DNA of 64,000 nucleotides, taken from positions 2,790,001-2,854,000 of the forward strand of contig NZ_CP090423.1 of assembly GCF_023518235.1 (NCBI RefSeq), read 5' to 3'. The notes beneath the pieces were generated by a model, which made no database searches, was not told where the DNA came from, and was given only the letters and a program-made list of their open reading frames with translations. Shown piece by piece: positions 52,561-62,139 of this stretch. Position numbers and translations under genes: made by a program. This DNA is from Stenotrophomonas maltophilia. GTDB lineage: Bacteria; Pseudomonadota; Gammaproteobacteria; Xanthomonadales; Xanthomonadaceae. The stretch's first letter is position 1. Each line of letters starts with the position of its first letter.

Positions 52561-55500
52561 TCAGGCGGGGACTTCATCCAACGCGTCGATGATCCGTTCC
52601 AGCGGTGCCGGCCGTCCCAGCAGGTAGCCCTGCACCTGGTCGCAGCCGTGCGCGGCCAGCCAGTCCAGCTGCCCTGGCGTCTCCACGCCCTCGGCGATGA
52701 TGGTCAGCCCCATGCTGTGGCCCAGCGACAGCAGCGCGCGGCAGATCGAGGCGTTGCGCGGATTGGTTTCCACGTCGGCGACGAAACTGCGGTCGATCTT
52801 CAGGATGTCCAGCGGCAGGTGCTGCAGGTAGGACATGCTGGAATAACCGGTGCCGAAATCATCCAGCGACACGCTGATGCCCTGCTCGTGCAGGCGCTGC
52901 ATGGTCTGCATCGCCTGCGCCGGCTTGCGCATCAGGCTGCTCTCGGTCAGTTCAACATGCAGCGCACCACGGGCCAGGCCGAACTCCTGCTGGACGCGGG
53001 TGAACTCGGCCACCAGATCGCTGTTGAAGAACTGCACGGCCGAGACATTGACCGCAATCGGCAGCTCGCCCCAACCGGCCTCGACCAGACGCCGCTGCGC
53101 CTTGGCCGCCGCGCGGATCACCCAGCGGCCCAGGGCCAGGATCAGGCCGGTGTCCTCGCACAACGGGATGAACTCGTTGGGCGGAATGAAGCTGCCGTCG
53201 GCCTGTGGCCAGCGCAGCAGTGCTTCCAGCGCCGCCGGGCTGCCGTCGCCGGCGTGCCGGATCGGCTGGAAGTACAGCTGGAACTCGTTGTCGATGGCCG
53301 CATGGATACGTCCGGCCAGGCGCAGGCGGTCGGCCAGCCGTGTGGTCACCGCGGCATCGAACCACACCACCACGTTGCCCTCGGCGCGCGCCGCATGCGC
53401 CGCCTGCGCGGCCATGCCGATCACCTGTTCGGCGCTGTGGCCATCACCGGCCACATGCACGGCCACGCCCACGCGCGGCTCGAACTGGTGCAGCGAATCC
53501 TTGCCGCGCATCGGTGCCGACACGATCTGCAGCAGGTCGTCGAGCACGCGCTGGGTATCGTGCTCGGCGGCGATGGCGAACACGAAGTCCTCGGCCGGCT
53601 GGAACGCCAGCGTGCCGCAGCGGGCACCCAGCCCACCGAGCCGGGTCGCCATCGACTGCAGCACGGCATCGCCGATCTCGCGCCCCAGCGTATCGGCCAC
53701 CAGCTGCAGGCCGCGCAGCTGCACGAAGGCGATGGTGTAGCCGACATCACGCTCGTCCAGCTGCCCGGTCAGCGCGCGCACATTGAGCAGGCCGGTGGCC
53801 GGGTTGTGGCGCGCCTGGTAGGCCAGGTCGCGTTCGTAGGCCAGGCGTTCGCTGACGTCCTCGGCCAGCACCAGACAGGCCGGCTGGCCATCGAAATCGA
53901 GCTTGGACAGATGTGCGCGCACTTCGAACACGCTGCCGTCCTTGCGCCGATGCAGGCGTACCGTCGCGTCCTGCAGCTCGCCGACGCGGGCCTTGGCAAT
54001 GGCGCCCTTCACCTCGTCCCAACCTTCGCGGGGGCGGATGTCGAGAATGCTCATCGCCAGGAATTCCTCGCGGCTGTAGCCGTACTGCCGCACCGCCGCA
54101 TCGTTGACTTCGATGAAGCGCAGCGTGTCCGGATCGAATACCCAGAACGGGGCCGGGTTGCGGTCGAACAACAGGCGGAAACGGCGTTCGACCTGGCTCA
54201 TCTGTTCGCGCGCCTGGTAGCGCTCGCTCAGGTCGGTCAGCGCGCCGATCATGCGCCGCTCGCTGTCGGCCACCTCCACGCGCTGGCCGCGCGCACCCAC
54301 CCAGCGCACATCGCCTCCGGGCAGCACCAGGCGGAACACCTCATCCAGCACCGCACCACCGGCGAAGGCCTGGTCGAACGCCTGCTGCAGGCGCGCGGCG
54401 TCGTCGCGGTGCACGCGGGCGAAGAAGTCCGCCACCGGCAGCGCGTCGGTGTGCACGCCGAAGATTTCGCGCGCCAACGGCGACCAGCGCAGCAATGCCG
54501 CGTCTTCGTCCACGTACCAGGTGCAGACCCGCCCGACCTGGTGGGCCAGCCGCAGCTCGGCATGGCCGGCCTTCAGTTCCTCGGCCATCGACTGCTGGCG
54601 GCGCGTGGTGCGGCGCACCGCATACAGCAGCACCAGCAACACCAGCACGTAGGCCAGCACGATCGCCACCGACGCCTGCAGGTACGGCCACCACGGCGCC
54701 AGCACGTCCTCGTCGGCCAACCCCACCTGCACCGCCAGCGGGCTGCGGTCGAGCGTGCTGATGGTGGTGATGCGCGGCACGCCATCCACCACGCCGGCCA
54801 GGCTGCCCAGTTCGACCACGGTCTGCTGGCCCAGCAGGTCACGTCGCGGAAGATCGTAACGGCGGCCGACCGTGCCATGCGGATCGGGCACACGGGCCAG
54901 CATGTAGCCTTCGGCGTCGCTGATCGAAACCAGCCCGTTCGGGCCCACATCCAGCCCACCGGCAATGCGCTGCAGTTCGGCACAGCGCAGCCGCGCCAGC
55001 AGCCAGCGCTCACCGCTCATCGGCAAGGCCAGCGGCACCACCCAGCCGCCGTCGCTGGCCCGCAGCGGCGGGCCGATGTACAGCGCGCTGCCCTGGCCGC
55101 GTCGCTGCGGGTCGGTCCACAGCGGCAGCTGCAGGTCGCCGCTGCCGGCGGTCAGTGCGCGCCCATGGCGGTCGAGCACCACGATACTGTGCAGCTCGGC
55201 GTGGCGGCGCAGCACGCCGCCGATGGCGGCATCGAGCAAGGCCGGTGCCTGTGCCGGCACGCTGCGGAACAGCTCGCCGGTATCGCCGGCAATGCCGGTC
55301 ATCGCCCGCTCCAGATTGCGCAGCTCCAGCGCCAGCAGGCGTTCGCTGCCCACCGCCAGCGCACGGCTCTGCCGCTGCGCGGCTTCCAGGCGGCGGTGGT
55401 GGTCGTTGACCAGCATCGTGGTCAAGCCGGCCACCAGCAGCACCCCCAGCAGCACGCCGCCCCAGGTGATGGCGCGCAGGGGTCGGGCCAACGCCCGTTT

Positions 55501-55623
55501 CAACGCGGGCATCGGTTGGGTGTCCTTGTGCAGTCGGCTGGCTTCATGCGCGAACGAATCCTCCACATCCCCGACCTCAACGGCCGGCGGACGCCATTCT
55601 TGACGCCTGACCCTGCCCCGCAT
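52561..55623 (-). CDS. Membrane PAS/EAL protein, probable c-di-GMP phosphodiesterase
   Basis: A 1020-residue signalling protein. The start at 55621-55623 has GGGGAGG at ideal distance; an internal ATG at 55512 is weaker. TM1 is at about 52-72 and TM2 at about 311-331, enclosing a large periplasmic cache-like sensor. Two PAS domains follow (about 350-470 and 480-600). Next is a GGDEF-like domain whose active-site loop reads PAEDF, so it should not make c-di-GMP. A C-terminal EAL domain has ALEALLRW, NVSAVQF, LTESSL and LDDFGTGYSS, consistent with an active phosphodiesterase. The open frame extends far beyond the start only as antisense to the M13 gene. Confidence 0.9.
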   Translation of the reverse strand: MRGRVRRQEWRPPAVEVGDVEDSFAHEASRLHKDTQPMPALKRALARPLRAITWGGVLLGVLLVAGLTTMLVNDHHRRLEAAQRQSRALAVGSERLLALELRNLERAMTGIAGDTGELFRSVPAQAPALLDAAIGGVLRRHAELHSIVVLDRHGRALTAGSGDLQLPLWTDPQRRGQGSALYIGPPLRASDGGWVVPLALPMSGERWLLARLRCAELQRIAGGLDVGPNGLVSISDAEGYMLARVPDPHGTVGRRYDLPRRDLLGQQTVVELGSLAGVVDGVPRITTISTLDRSPLAVQVGLADEDVLAPWWPYLQASVAIVLAYVLVLLVLLYAVRRTTRRQQSMAEELKAGHAELRLAHQVGRVCTWYVDEDAALLRWSPLAREIFGVHTDALPVADFFARVHRDDAARLQQAFDQAFAGGAVLDEVFRLVLPGGDVRWVGARGQRVEVADSERRMIGALTDLSERYQAREQMSQVERRFRLLFDRNPAPFWVFDPDTLRFIEVNDAAVRQYGYSREEFLAMSILDIRPREGWDEVKGAIAKARVGELQDATVRLHRRKDGSVFEVRAHLSKLDFDGQPACLVLAEDVSERLAYERDLAYQARHNPATGLLNVRALTGQLDERDVGYTIAFVQLRGLQLVADTLGREIGDAVLQSMATRLGGLGARCGTLAFQPAEDFVFAIAAEHDTQRVLDDLLQIVSAPMRGKDSLHQFEPRVGVAVHVAGDGHSAEQVIGMAAQAAHAARAEGNVVVWFDAAVTTRLADRLRLAGRIHAAIDNEFQLYFQPIRHAGDGSPAALEALLRWPQADGSFIPPNEFIPLCEDTGLILALGRWVIRAAAKAQRRLVEAGWGELPIAVNVSAVQFFNSDLVAEFTRVQQEFGLARGALHVELTESSLMRKPAQAMQTMQRLHEQGISVSLDDFGTGYSSMSYLQHLPLDILKIDRSFVADVETNPRNASICRALLSLGHSMGLTIIAEGVETPGQLDWLAAHGCDQVQGYLLGRPAPLERIIDALDEVPA

Positions 55624-55800
55624 GGTCACCTCCCCGTGTCCGCGCAGGGCGCCAGCGGCCAGCATGCACCACACCGATGACGGCGTGAAGATCACGCCCG
55701 CGCGTTCAGCCAGATGCTGCACAGCACGACCGGCACGCAGGAGCGGCCAGCCGCCCCGCGGCGGATTAGACTTGGTGTTTTCCCGCTGCAAGAGAAGTCC

Positions 55801-57912
55801 ATGTCCAAGCTGCGCCGTCCCACCCTGGCGCTGGCCATCGTTGCCAGCCTGTCCCTGGCCGCCTGCGACCGCCCGGCCGATCCGGCAGCCGGCACCGCCG
55901 CGCCGGCCGATGCCACCCCTGCGGCCGCCAAGCCGATGCTGGGCAGCTTCGGCTTCGATGCCAGCGGCATGGACCGCAGCATCGCCGCCGGTGACGACTT
56001 CTTCGGCTTCGCCAACGGCACCTGGGTGAAGAACACCGAAATCCCGGCCGACCGCTCGCGCTTCGGCAGTTTCAATGTCATCGCCGAGAAGACCCTGGCC
56101 GACACCCGCGCCATCCTCGAAGGCGCCGCCGGCAACCCCCAGGCCAGCGGTGACGACAAGTTGATCGGCGACTACTACGCCGCCTATATGGACGAAGCCG
56201 GCATCGAGCAGCACGGCGTCGCGCCGGTGCAGCCGCAGTTGAAGGCGATCGATGCCATCGCCGACAAGGCTGGCCTGGCCCGTGCCCTCGGCGGCGACGT
56301 GCGCGCCGACGTCGACCTGCTCAACGCAACCAACTTCTACACCGACCGCCTGTTCGGCCTGTGGGTGTCGGTGGACCTGCTGCAGCCGGACCGCAACGCG
56401 CCCTACCTGGTGCAGGGCGGCCTGGGCATGCCCGACCGCGACTTCTACCTCGGTGACGGCCGCATGGCCGAGCTGCGCAAGCAGTACCAGGCCTACATCG
56501 CGCAGATGCTGCAGCTGGCCGGCGTGGCCGACCCGGCCGGCAAGGCGCAGCGCATCCTCGCACTCGAAACGAAGATCGCGCAGGCGCACGCCACCCAGGA
56601 AGAAACCAACGACGTGACCAAGGGTGCCAACCCGTGGACCCAGGCGGATTTCAGCGCCAAGGCGCCGGGCATGGACTGGGCTGCGTTCCTGGAGGCGGCC
56701 AAGCTGGGCCAGCAGCAGGACTTCATCGTGTGGCAGCCCAAGGCCGTGGCCGGCCTGTCCAAGCTGGTGGCCACCGAGCCGCTGGAGGTGTGGAAGGACT
56801 ACCTGGCGTTCCACGCGCTGGACCGCGCCGCCGCCTACCTGCCGAAGAAGTTCGCCGATGCCCGCTTCGCCTTCCACGGCACCGCCCTGAGCGGCACGCC
56901 GCAGCAGAGCGACCGCTGGAAGCGCGCGGTGGACGATGCCAACCATGCAGTCGGCGAGGCCATCGGCAAGCGCTACGTCGAGAAGCACTTCGACGCCAAG
57001 ACCAAGGAGCGCGCTGACGAGATGGCGAAGAACATCATCGCCGCCTTCGCCAAGCGCATCGATGCACTGTCGTGGATGTCGCCGCAGACCAAGGCGCATG
57101 CCAAGGCCAAGGTGGCTGGCCTGACCGTGGGCATGGGCTACCCGGAGAAGTGGCGCGACTACACCGGCCTGGAGATCCGCCGCGATGACGCGCTGGGCAA
57201 TGCACAGCGTGCCGAACGCTTCGAATACGAGCGCAACATCGCCAAGCTGGGCAAGCCGGTCGACCACAGCGAGTGGGCGATGCTGCCGCAGACCATCAAT
57301 GCGATGAACGTGCCGCTGGAAAACCGACTGGTGTTCCCGGCCGCGATCCTGCAGCCGCCGTTCTTCGACGGCGCTGCCGACGATGCGGTGAACTACGGTG
57401 CGATCGGCGCGGTGATCGGCCATGAGATCAGCCACGGCTTCGACAACGCCGGTGCGCTGTTCGACGAAACCGGCAAACTGCACAACTGGTGGACCGCCGA
57501 GGACCTGAAGCAGTTCAACGCCGCCGGCGATGCGCTGGCCGCGCAGTTCAGCAGCTACGAGCCGTTCCCGGGCGTGCATGTGAACGGCAAGCTGACCCTG
57601 GGCGAGAACATCGCCGACGTGGCCGGCCTGGGCACCGCCTACGACGCCTACCAGCTGTCGCTGCAGGGCAAGCCGGGCCAGACCCTGGAAGGCTTCACCC
57701 CGGACCAGCGCTTCTTCCTCGGCTTCGCCCAGGCCTGGCGCAGCAAGAGCCGCGAGCAGGCGCTGCGCAACTCGCTGCTGACCGATGTGCACGCACCGGG
57801 CCAGTTCCGCGCACTGACCGTGCGCAACATCGACGCCTGGTACCCGGCGTTCGAAGTGAAGGAAGGCCAGAAGCTGTACCTGGCCCCGGACAAGCGGGTC
57901 AAGGTGTGGTGA
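55801..57912 (+). CDS. M13-family zinc metallopeptidase, lipoprotein
   Basis: A 703-residue neprilysin/PepO-like endopeptidase. The N-terminus has a lipoprotein signal (LAIVASLSLAACD, lipidated Cys about 22), so it is membrane-anchored. Zinc ligands and catalytic Glu are in GHEISHGFDNAGALFD, the third ligand in GENIADVAGLG, and the substrate-binding NAMNVPLENRLVFPAAILQPPFF is intact. The chosen ATG (55801) follows AGAGAAG and gives the lipoprotein signal directly. It is monocistronic with its own terminator. Confidence 0.95.
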   Translation: MSKLRRPTLALAIVASLSLAACDRPADPAAGTAAPADATPAAAKPMLGSFGFDASGMDRSIAAGDDFFGFANGTWVKNTEIPADRSRFGSFNVIAEKTLADTRAILEGAAGNPQASGDDKLIGDYYAAYMDEAGIEQHGVAPVQPQLKAIDAIADKAGLARALGGDVRADVDLLNATNFYTDRLFGLWVSVDLLQPDRNAPYLVQGGLGMPDRDFYLGDGRMAELRKQYQAYIAQMLQLAGVADPAGKAQRILALETKIAQAHATQEETNDVTKGANPWTQADFSAKAPGMDWAAFLEAAKLGQQQDFIVWQPKAVAGLSKLVATEPLEVWKDYLAFHALDRAAAYLPKKFADARFAFHGTALSGTPQQSDRWKRAVDDANHAVGEAIGKRYVEKHFDAKTKERADEMAKNIIAAFAKRIDALSWMSPQTKAHAKAKVAGLTVGMGYPEKWRDYTGLEIRRDDALGNAQRAERFEYERNIAKLGKPVDHSEWAMLPQTINAMNVPLENRLVFPAAILQPPFFDGAADDAVNYGAIGAVIGHEISHGFDNAGALFDETGKLHNWWTAEDLKQFNAAGDALAAQFSSYEPFPGVHVNGKLTLGENIADVAGLGTAYDAYQLSLQGKPGQTLEGFTPDQRFFLGFAQAWRSKSREQALRNSLLTDVHAPGQFRALTVRNIDAWYPAFEVKEGQKLYLAPDKRVKVW

Positions 57913-57920
57913 TGTAACCG

Positions 57921-57949
57921 GAACGGGCGCCGCAAGGCGCCCGTTTCAA
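57921..57949 (+). terminator. Intrinsic terminator of the M13 peptidase gene
   Basis: GAACGGGCGCC, a GCAA loop and GGCGCCCGTTTC, with a short T-rich tail. Confidence 0.75.
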
Positions 57950-57960
57950 TTGGGGACATG

Positions 57961-58026
57961 CGCCGACCTTGGCTGGCGCTTCTGCGGCACCGCGCGAAAT
58001 GCGTGCCGACCAGGGTCGGCATCTAC
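57961..58026. repeat. REP/SMAG pair overlapping a stop codon
   Basis: GCGCCGACC-TT-GGCTGGCGC near 57960-57979 and GTGCCGACC-AG-GGTCGGCATCTAC at 58003-58026. Read on the minus strand the second begins GTAG, whose TAG is the stop of the MpaB-type gene. Confidence 0.8.
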
Positions 58027-58952
58027 CAACGCACGTCGGGCCAACCGCGCAGGATCTCCACCGGCACGCCCATGCGCGCGCAGGCGCGGCTGGCCAGGCC
58101 ATCAGGCAGCGCGCGACGGAACAGCGGTGCCATGCCCTGCATCAGTTTCGCCGACGCTGCGGCCTGCGCACGCTGGCGGCCCGTGCGTTCCAGCATGGCC
58201 TCGGCCCAGTCCGGCAGCAGTGCCGCGCCGGCGCCGAGGAACACCTCGCGCGACAGCCCCGGCACAGGTACCGGCAAGCGCACGCCGGACAACACCTCCA
58301 GCACTTCCCGCGAGCGCCCATCCACCCGCAGCTGCGGTTGCCGCGCGCAGAAATACGCCGCCACTTCCGCTTCGCTGCGCGGCACATCCACCGCGCCCAG
58401 TGCTTCAGCCACGCGGCGATACTCGTCGTAGTAGCGGTCGGCGATGGGCTCCGGCACCTCACGCCCATAGCGGCGGAAGCCCTGCAGGAAGCCAAACGCT
58501 TCGGTCACGTGCACCCAGGTCAGCAACTGCGGATCATCGGCGGCGTACGGCTCGCCCTGTGCGGTCTGGCCGCGGATCTGCGCATGGATGCGGCGCACCT
58601 TGCTCACCAGCGCCTCGACCTCGCCGCGCGGCGCATAGCTGGTGCCGGCGACGAACGCGGTGGTGCGGCGCAGCCGACCCACCAGGTCCTGGCGGAAATT
58701 GGAGTGGTCGTAGACGCCTGCCAGCGCGCGCGGGTGCAGGGTCTGCAGCATCAGCGCGCACAACCCGCCGGCCAGCATCGAGGGGAGTTCGGCATGCAGC
58801 CGCCAGGTCACGCTGTCCGGGCCGAACCAGCCTGGGTCGCCCAGCGGATGGTCGTAATCGATGCCGCTCTGGTCACGCGGGAATGCCTCCAGCACCCAGC
58901 GCCGGATCGGCGCGGTGACGGGGCGGGACAGTCGCTGCAGCAGAGCGGGCAT
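58023..58952 (-). CDS. Oxygenase MpaB-family protein (DUF2236)
   Basis: A 309-residue protein of the latex-clearing/MpaB oxygenase family. It has GWFGPDSVTWRLHAELP near the start, GLCALMLQTLHPRALAGVYDHS in the middle, and a WVHVTEAFGF segment whose histidine is a plausible haem or metal ligand. The family includes haem b oxygenases, though the substrate here is unknown. I use ATG 58950-58952; a GTG just before is possible. The TAG stop is supplied by a SMAG repeat. Confidence 0.88.
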   Translation of the reverse strand: MPALLQRLSRPVTAPIRRWVLEAFPRDQSGIDYDHPLGDPGWFGPDSVTWRLHAELPSMLAGGLCALMLQTLHPRALAGVYDHSNFRQDLVGRLRRTTAFVAGTSYAPRGEVEALVSKVRRIHAQIRGQTAQGEPYAADDPQLLTWVHVTEAFGFLQGFRRYGREVPEPIADRYYDEYRRVAEALGAVDVPRSEAEVAAYFCARQPQLRVDGRSREVLEVLSGVRLPVPVPGLSREVFLGAGAALLPDWAEAMLERTGRQRAQAAASAKLMQGMAPLFRRALPDGLASRACARMGVPVEILRGWPDVRW

Positions 58953-59261
58953 CACAGGTCCAGAAACGGCGGAAGTAGGTCCACGCCTTGCGCGGTCGGC
59001 CCCGATTCTGGGCGATCACGACGCCGGCGGCGAGCCTCCGCACTCAGCCACGGTTTCATGTGCGGCCGCAGCACGTTTCACCCTGCGACATCCTGTCGCA
59101 GGCTGCGGCCCCGATGCTGCGCCGCATCAATCTTCACCCATTCAGACAAAACCCTTGCCCCGCTTGGCATTGCGCCCATTGCACCGCTCGCTGGAAGTGC
59201 TAGAACTGAACCCGCCACACCGTCAAATGCTGATCGACGCACGTTCCACAAGGAGCCAGCC
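58953..59261. other. Gap with a nested hairpin, no gene
   Basis: The notable element is CCTGCGACA-TCC-TGTCGCAGG (59082-59102) nested within GGCCGCAGC (about 59063) and GCTGCGGCC (59102-59110). The rest presumably holds the two divergent promoters. I see no credible small ORF. Confidence 0.5.
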
Positions 59262-59876
59262 ATGATTGCTTTGTTCAAGGGTTTGGGAATTCTGCTTCGC
59301 GACAACGAGCTCTACAGCAGCCCGTTCGACAAACAGGTCGCGCACTGGCGCAATCTCAGCGAGCAGCAGATCCGCGATGAAGTAGCGGTGATGGCACAGG
59401 CCAAGTGCCAATGGCTGATCGCCTCGATCGTCGGCTGGCAGGCAGCATCGCTGCTGATCCTGGGCCTGATCGCCAACTACCTGTGGCGCGACGACTTCCA
59501 TATCACCTTCACCCGTGTGGTGATCGTGTTCGGCTCGTGGGTGTCGATCCTGTTCGTGATCTGGTTCATGGCCAACATGTTCGACCGCACGGCCGGTTTC
59601 GAGCGCTGGATGAAAGCGTTCAACAGCCGCGCCCGCATCAGCTCCAAGGCCGACAGTGTCGAACACGTGGCCGAGGCGCTGGACCTGGCCGAGCACTACC
59701 CGGAAGTGCTGGATTACAAGCAGGCGGTCACCGCCAAGCGCGAACTGCGCCACGAGGACATCCGCATCATGACCGAGATCGGGCGCATGAAGCAGCACTC
59801 CGAACTGGTCGGCCGCTTGAACCATGTCGGTGAGAACGAGCATCACCACGACCTGACGTTGCAGCCTGCCTACTGA
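59262..59876 (+). CDS. Two-TM inner-membrane protein of unknown function
   Basis: A 204-residue protein. Two adjacent hydrophobic segments (LIASIVGWQAASLLILGLIAN at about 52-72 and VVIVFGSWVSILFVIWFMANM at about 86-107) make a hairpin, with a soluble N-terminus and a charged helical C-terminal half of about 95 residues ending in a His-rich stretch. AAGGAG precedes the ATG by seven bases. No family recognised; the architecture would suit a scaffold or sensor subunit, but nothing specific can be claimed. Confidence 0.75.
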   Translation: MIALFKGLGILLRDNELYSSPFDKQVAHWRNLSEQQIRDEVAVMAQAKCQWLIASIVGWQAASLLILGLIANYLWRDDFHITFTRVVIVFGSWVSILFVIWFMANMFDRTAGFERWMKAFNSRARISSKADSVEHVAEALDLAEHYPEVLDYKQAVTAKRELRHEDIRIMTEIGRMKQHSELVGRLNHVGENEHHHDLTLQPAY

Positions 59877-59900
59877 CCCTTCGGGAAAGCGGGGGGACCC

Positions 59901-59939
59901 ACAATGCCACCGTGCGCGATCACGGTGGCATTGTTCTTT
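59901..59939. terminator. Bidirectional terminator between convergent genes
   Basis: ACAATGCCACCGTG (59901-59914) pairs with CACGGTGGCATTGT (59921-59934), followed by TCTTT rightward and A-rich sequence on the left. It serves the two-TM gene and the LytTR gene. Confidence 0.8.
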
Positions 59940-59955
59940 CAGCCGCCGGCGTGGA

Positions 59956-60726
59956 TCACATGCCGCGGAACAGGCTCATGAACGGCTGGCTGACCACCAG
60001 CGTCTCGGCACGCTCGCGCAGACGCAGCACGCCGCGCCCGGTATCGTCGCGGCTCACCGCGGCCACCGCCTTCATGTTGACGATGGTCGAGCGGTGGATC
60101 TGGCGGAAGTGCTGCGGGTCGAGCACGTCCAGCAGCTCACGCAGCGGCGTGCGCAGCAGGCTCTCGCCTGCGGCGGTGACCACCGTGGTGTACTTGTTGT
60201 CGGCGCGGAAGTAGGCCACGTCTTCCAGCATGATCAGCTGTGTCTCGCGGCCATTGCTGGCGGTAATCCAAGCCAGCGGCGGGCGTTCGGCCGCGCCCTG
60301 CGCCGGGCCCAGCCGCTGCAGCAGGCGTTCCAGCACCGCATCGTCCTGGCGCGTCGATGGCAGCCGCGACAGGATGCGTTCGCGGGTGGCCAGCAGGCGC
60401 TCGTCGCTGACCGGCTTGAGCAGGTAATCCATCGCGCCCTGCTCGAACGCATCGATGGCGTACTGGTCGTAGGCGGTCACGAACACCACCTGCGTGCGCG
60501 GGCTCAGCTCGGACAGCGAACGCGCTACTTCGATGCCACTGATGCCAGGCATGCGGATATCGAGGAAGGCGATGTCCGGTTGCTTCTCGGCCAGCTGCTC
60601 CAGCGCGCTGGCGCCATCCTCGCATTCGGCCACCACCTTCAGTTCCGGCCACAGCCGGCCCAGCTGTTCCAGCAATGACTGCCGCAGCAGTTCTTCGTCT
60701 TCGGCGATCAGGGCTTCAAGCGGCAT
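59956..60726 (-). CDS. LytTR-family response regulator
   Basis: A 256-residue regulator. The receiver has AEDEELLR, the phospho-acceptor Asp in IAFLDIRMPGISG (about 56), VTAYDQYAIDAF and LLKPVSDERL. The C-terminal LytTR DNA-binding domain (DVAYFRADNKYTTVVT, then PQHFRQIHRSTIVNM) is intact. It overlaps the kinase gene by 11 bases and forms a LytSR/AlgZR-type pair. In related bacteria such pairs control virulence, alginate or cell-wall genes; the target here is unknown. Confidence 0.93.
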   Translation of the reverse strand: MPLEALIAEDEELLRQSLLEQLGRLWPELKVVAECEDGASALEQLAEKQPDIAFLDIRMPGISGIEVARSLSELSPRTQVVFVTAYDQYAIDAFEQGAMDYLLKPVSDERLLATRERILSRLPSTRQDDAVLERLLQRLGPAQGAAERPPLAWITASNGRETQLIMLEDVAYFRADNKYTTVVTAAGESLLRTPLRELLDVLDPQHFRQIHRSTIVNMKAVAAVSRDDTGRGVLRLRERAETLVVSQPFMSLFRGM

Positions 60727-61975
60727 GGCTGCGCTCCTTGTGCGACTGCGGCAGGGTCATGGTCGCGGCCACGCCGCTGGGGAAATTGGCGACGATCGCC
60801 ACACCGGCCTGCTCGCCGCAGGTCAGGCGCAGGCGCTCGCGCAGGTTCTTCAGGCCGATGCCGGTGCCGCTGGTGCCCTGGCCGAAACCGAGGCCGTCGT
60901 CGGCCACGGTCACCGTCACGTGGTCCTCGAAACCACGCGCCAGGATCCAGATCGTGCCACCGCCCGGCTTCGGCTCCAGGCCGTGCTTGATCGCGTTCTC
61001 CACCAGCGTCTGCAGCGCCATCGCCGGCAGGTGCACGCCATGCAGTTCGTTGGGCACCTGCACCTCCACCGCCAGGCGTGCGCCCATGCGGATGCGCAGG
61101 ATCTCCAGGTAGGCGCGGGTGCGATCCAGCTCCACGCCCAGCGTCGACACCGATTCATCCACCTGCGGCAACGAACTGCGCAGGTACTGGATCAGGTGCC
61201 CGAGCATCTGTTCGGCGCGCGCCGGATCGGTGCGGGTCAACACCTGCGCGTTGGCCAGGGTGTTGTACAGGAAGTGCGGCTCCACCTGCGCATGCAGCAG
61301 GTTCAAGCGCGCCACCGACAGCTCCTTTTCCACCTGGGTCTGTTCGGCGGCCGCCTGCTCGTCGCGACGCTGGTCGGCCACGCGCCGGCTGATCGCGCGG
61401 GTGACCGCTTCGGCGTTCTCAAAGTTGCTGCCCTCGTCCAGCGCCAGCAGGTCGGCCCACCAGCCGGCATCGGGTTCAAACAGCAGGGTGACGGTGCTGG
61501 TGCCCTGCCCTGGGGTGACCGTGGCCAGCACGCTGTTGCGCTTGATCGCCAGCCGCGCCGGCAGGTTCCAGCGCGAGGGCTGGCGGCCGTTCCAGAGATC
61601 GACGCGGCGCACGTAGGCGCGCACCTGCAGGCTGCCGGCCGAGCTTTCCACCTCTTCCACACGCGGCAGTTCGGCGATGGCCGCTTCCACCACCGCGTAG
61701 GCGTGGCCGGCATCCATCGGCAGTTCCACCTGCCGGCGCTGGCGCCCGGACAGAGTGGTCGCATCCAGTCGTCCGGCCACCAGCCAGACCCGGCGGATGT
61801 GGGTGATCGCGCTGCCCAGCGCCGAGATCATCAGGAACATCGCCAGCAGGCCGAACACCCAGCCCGGGCCATCGTTCATGCCGCTGAAGATGCCGCTCCA
61901 GACCATGCCGGCAACAACCAGCGCGGCGGCCCAGGCCAGCAGGTGACGAATCAGGAGAGAGAGGCTGGCGAACAC
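60716..61975 (-). CDS. LytS/AlgZ-type sensor histidine kinase
   Basis: A 419-residue kinase starting at GTG (AAGG nine bases upstream). Two membrane segments lie at about 8-28 and 37-58, with almost no periplasmic loop, followed by a cytoplasmic sensor of about 170 residues. The His_kinase domain motif is LHAQVEPHFLYNTLANAQ (His about 237), and the ATPase lid is LVENAIKHGLEP and GTGIGLKNLRERL. It is the partner of the overlapping LytTR regulator. Confidence 0.92.
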   Translation of the reverse strand: MFASLSLLIRHLLAWAAALVVAGMVWSGIFSGMNDGPGWVFGLLAMFLMISALGSAITHIRRVWLVAGRLDATTLSGRQRRQVELPMDAGHAYAVVEAAIAELPRVEEVESSAGSLQVRAYVRRVDLWNGRQPSRWNLPARLAIKRNSVLATVTPGQGTSTVTLLFEPDAGWWADLLALDEGSNFENAEAVTRAISRRVADQRRDEQAAAEQTQVEKELSVARLNLLHAQVEPHFLYNTLANAQVLTRTDPARAEQMLGHLIQYLRSSLPQVDESVSTLGVELDRTRAYLEILRIRMGARLAVEVQVPNELHGVHLPAMALQTLVENAIKHGLEPKPGGGTIWILARGFEDHVTVTVADDGLGFGQGTSGTGIGLKNLRERLRLTCGEQAGVAIVANFPSGVAATMTLPQSHKERSHAA

Positions 61976-62083
61976 GGCAGCGCCTTGGAGGAAGGGGGTG
62001 AGCCGAGCATAGGGCGGCCCGCCGGGTAAACAAGCGGGTTGCGACGAAGGGCCGGAAAGCGGGGATGGAAGCCTTCAGTGCAA

Positions 62084-62106
62084 CGCCGGGCATGGCCCGG
62101 CGCTAC
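62084..62106 (-). repeat. SMAG-like monomer
   Basis: CGCCGGGC-AT-GGCCCGGCG-CTAC in the gap between two minus-strand genes. GTAG is at the right end. Confidence 0.75.
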
Positions 62107-62139
62107 CAGGGCTGGCGGGGCAGCGCGCCCCGCATTCCC

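Noticed and set aside
51835..55680. A 1281-codon open frame on the plus strand
   Set aside because: It runs antisense through the EAL protein gene and out of frame through the LysR gene. No motifs, and His/Arg/Gln-rich shadow composition.
52561..57792. A 1743-codon open frame on the minus strand
   Set aside because: Only 52561-55623 codes for the PAS/EAL protein. The rest is antisense to the M13 peptidase gene, with composition typical of GC-rich shadow frames and no recognisable domain.
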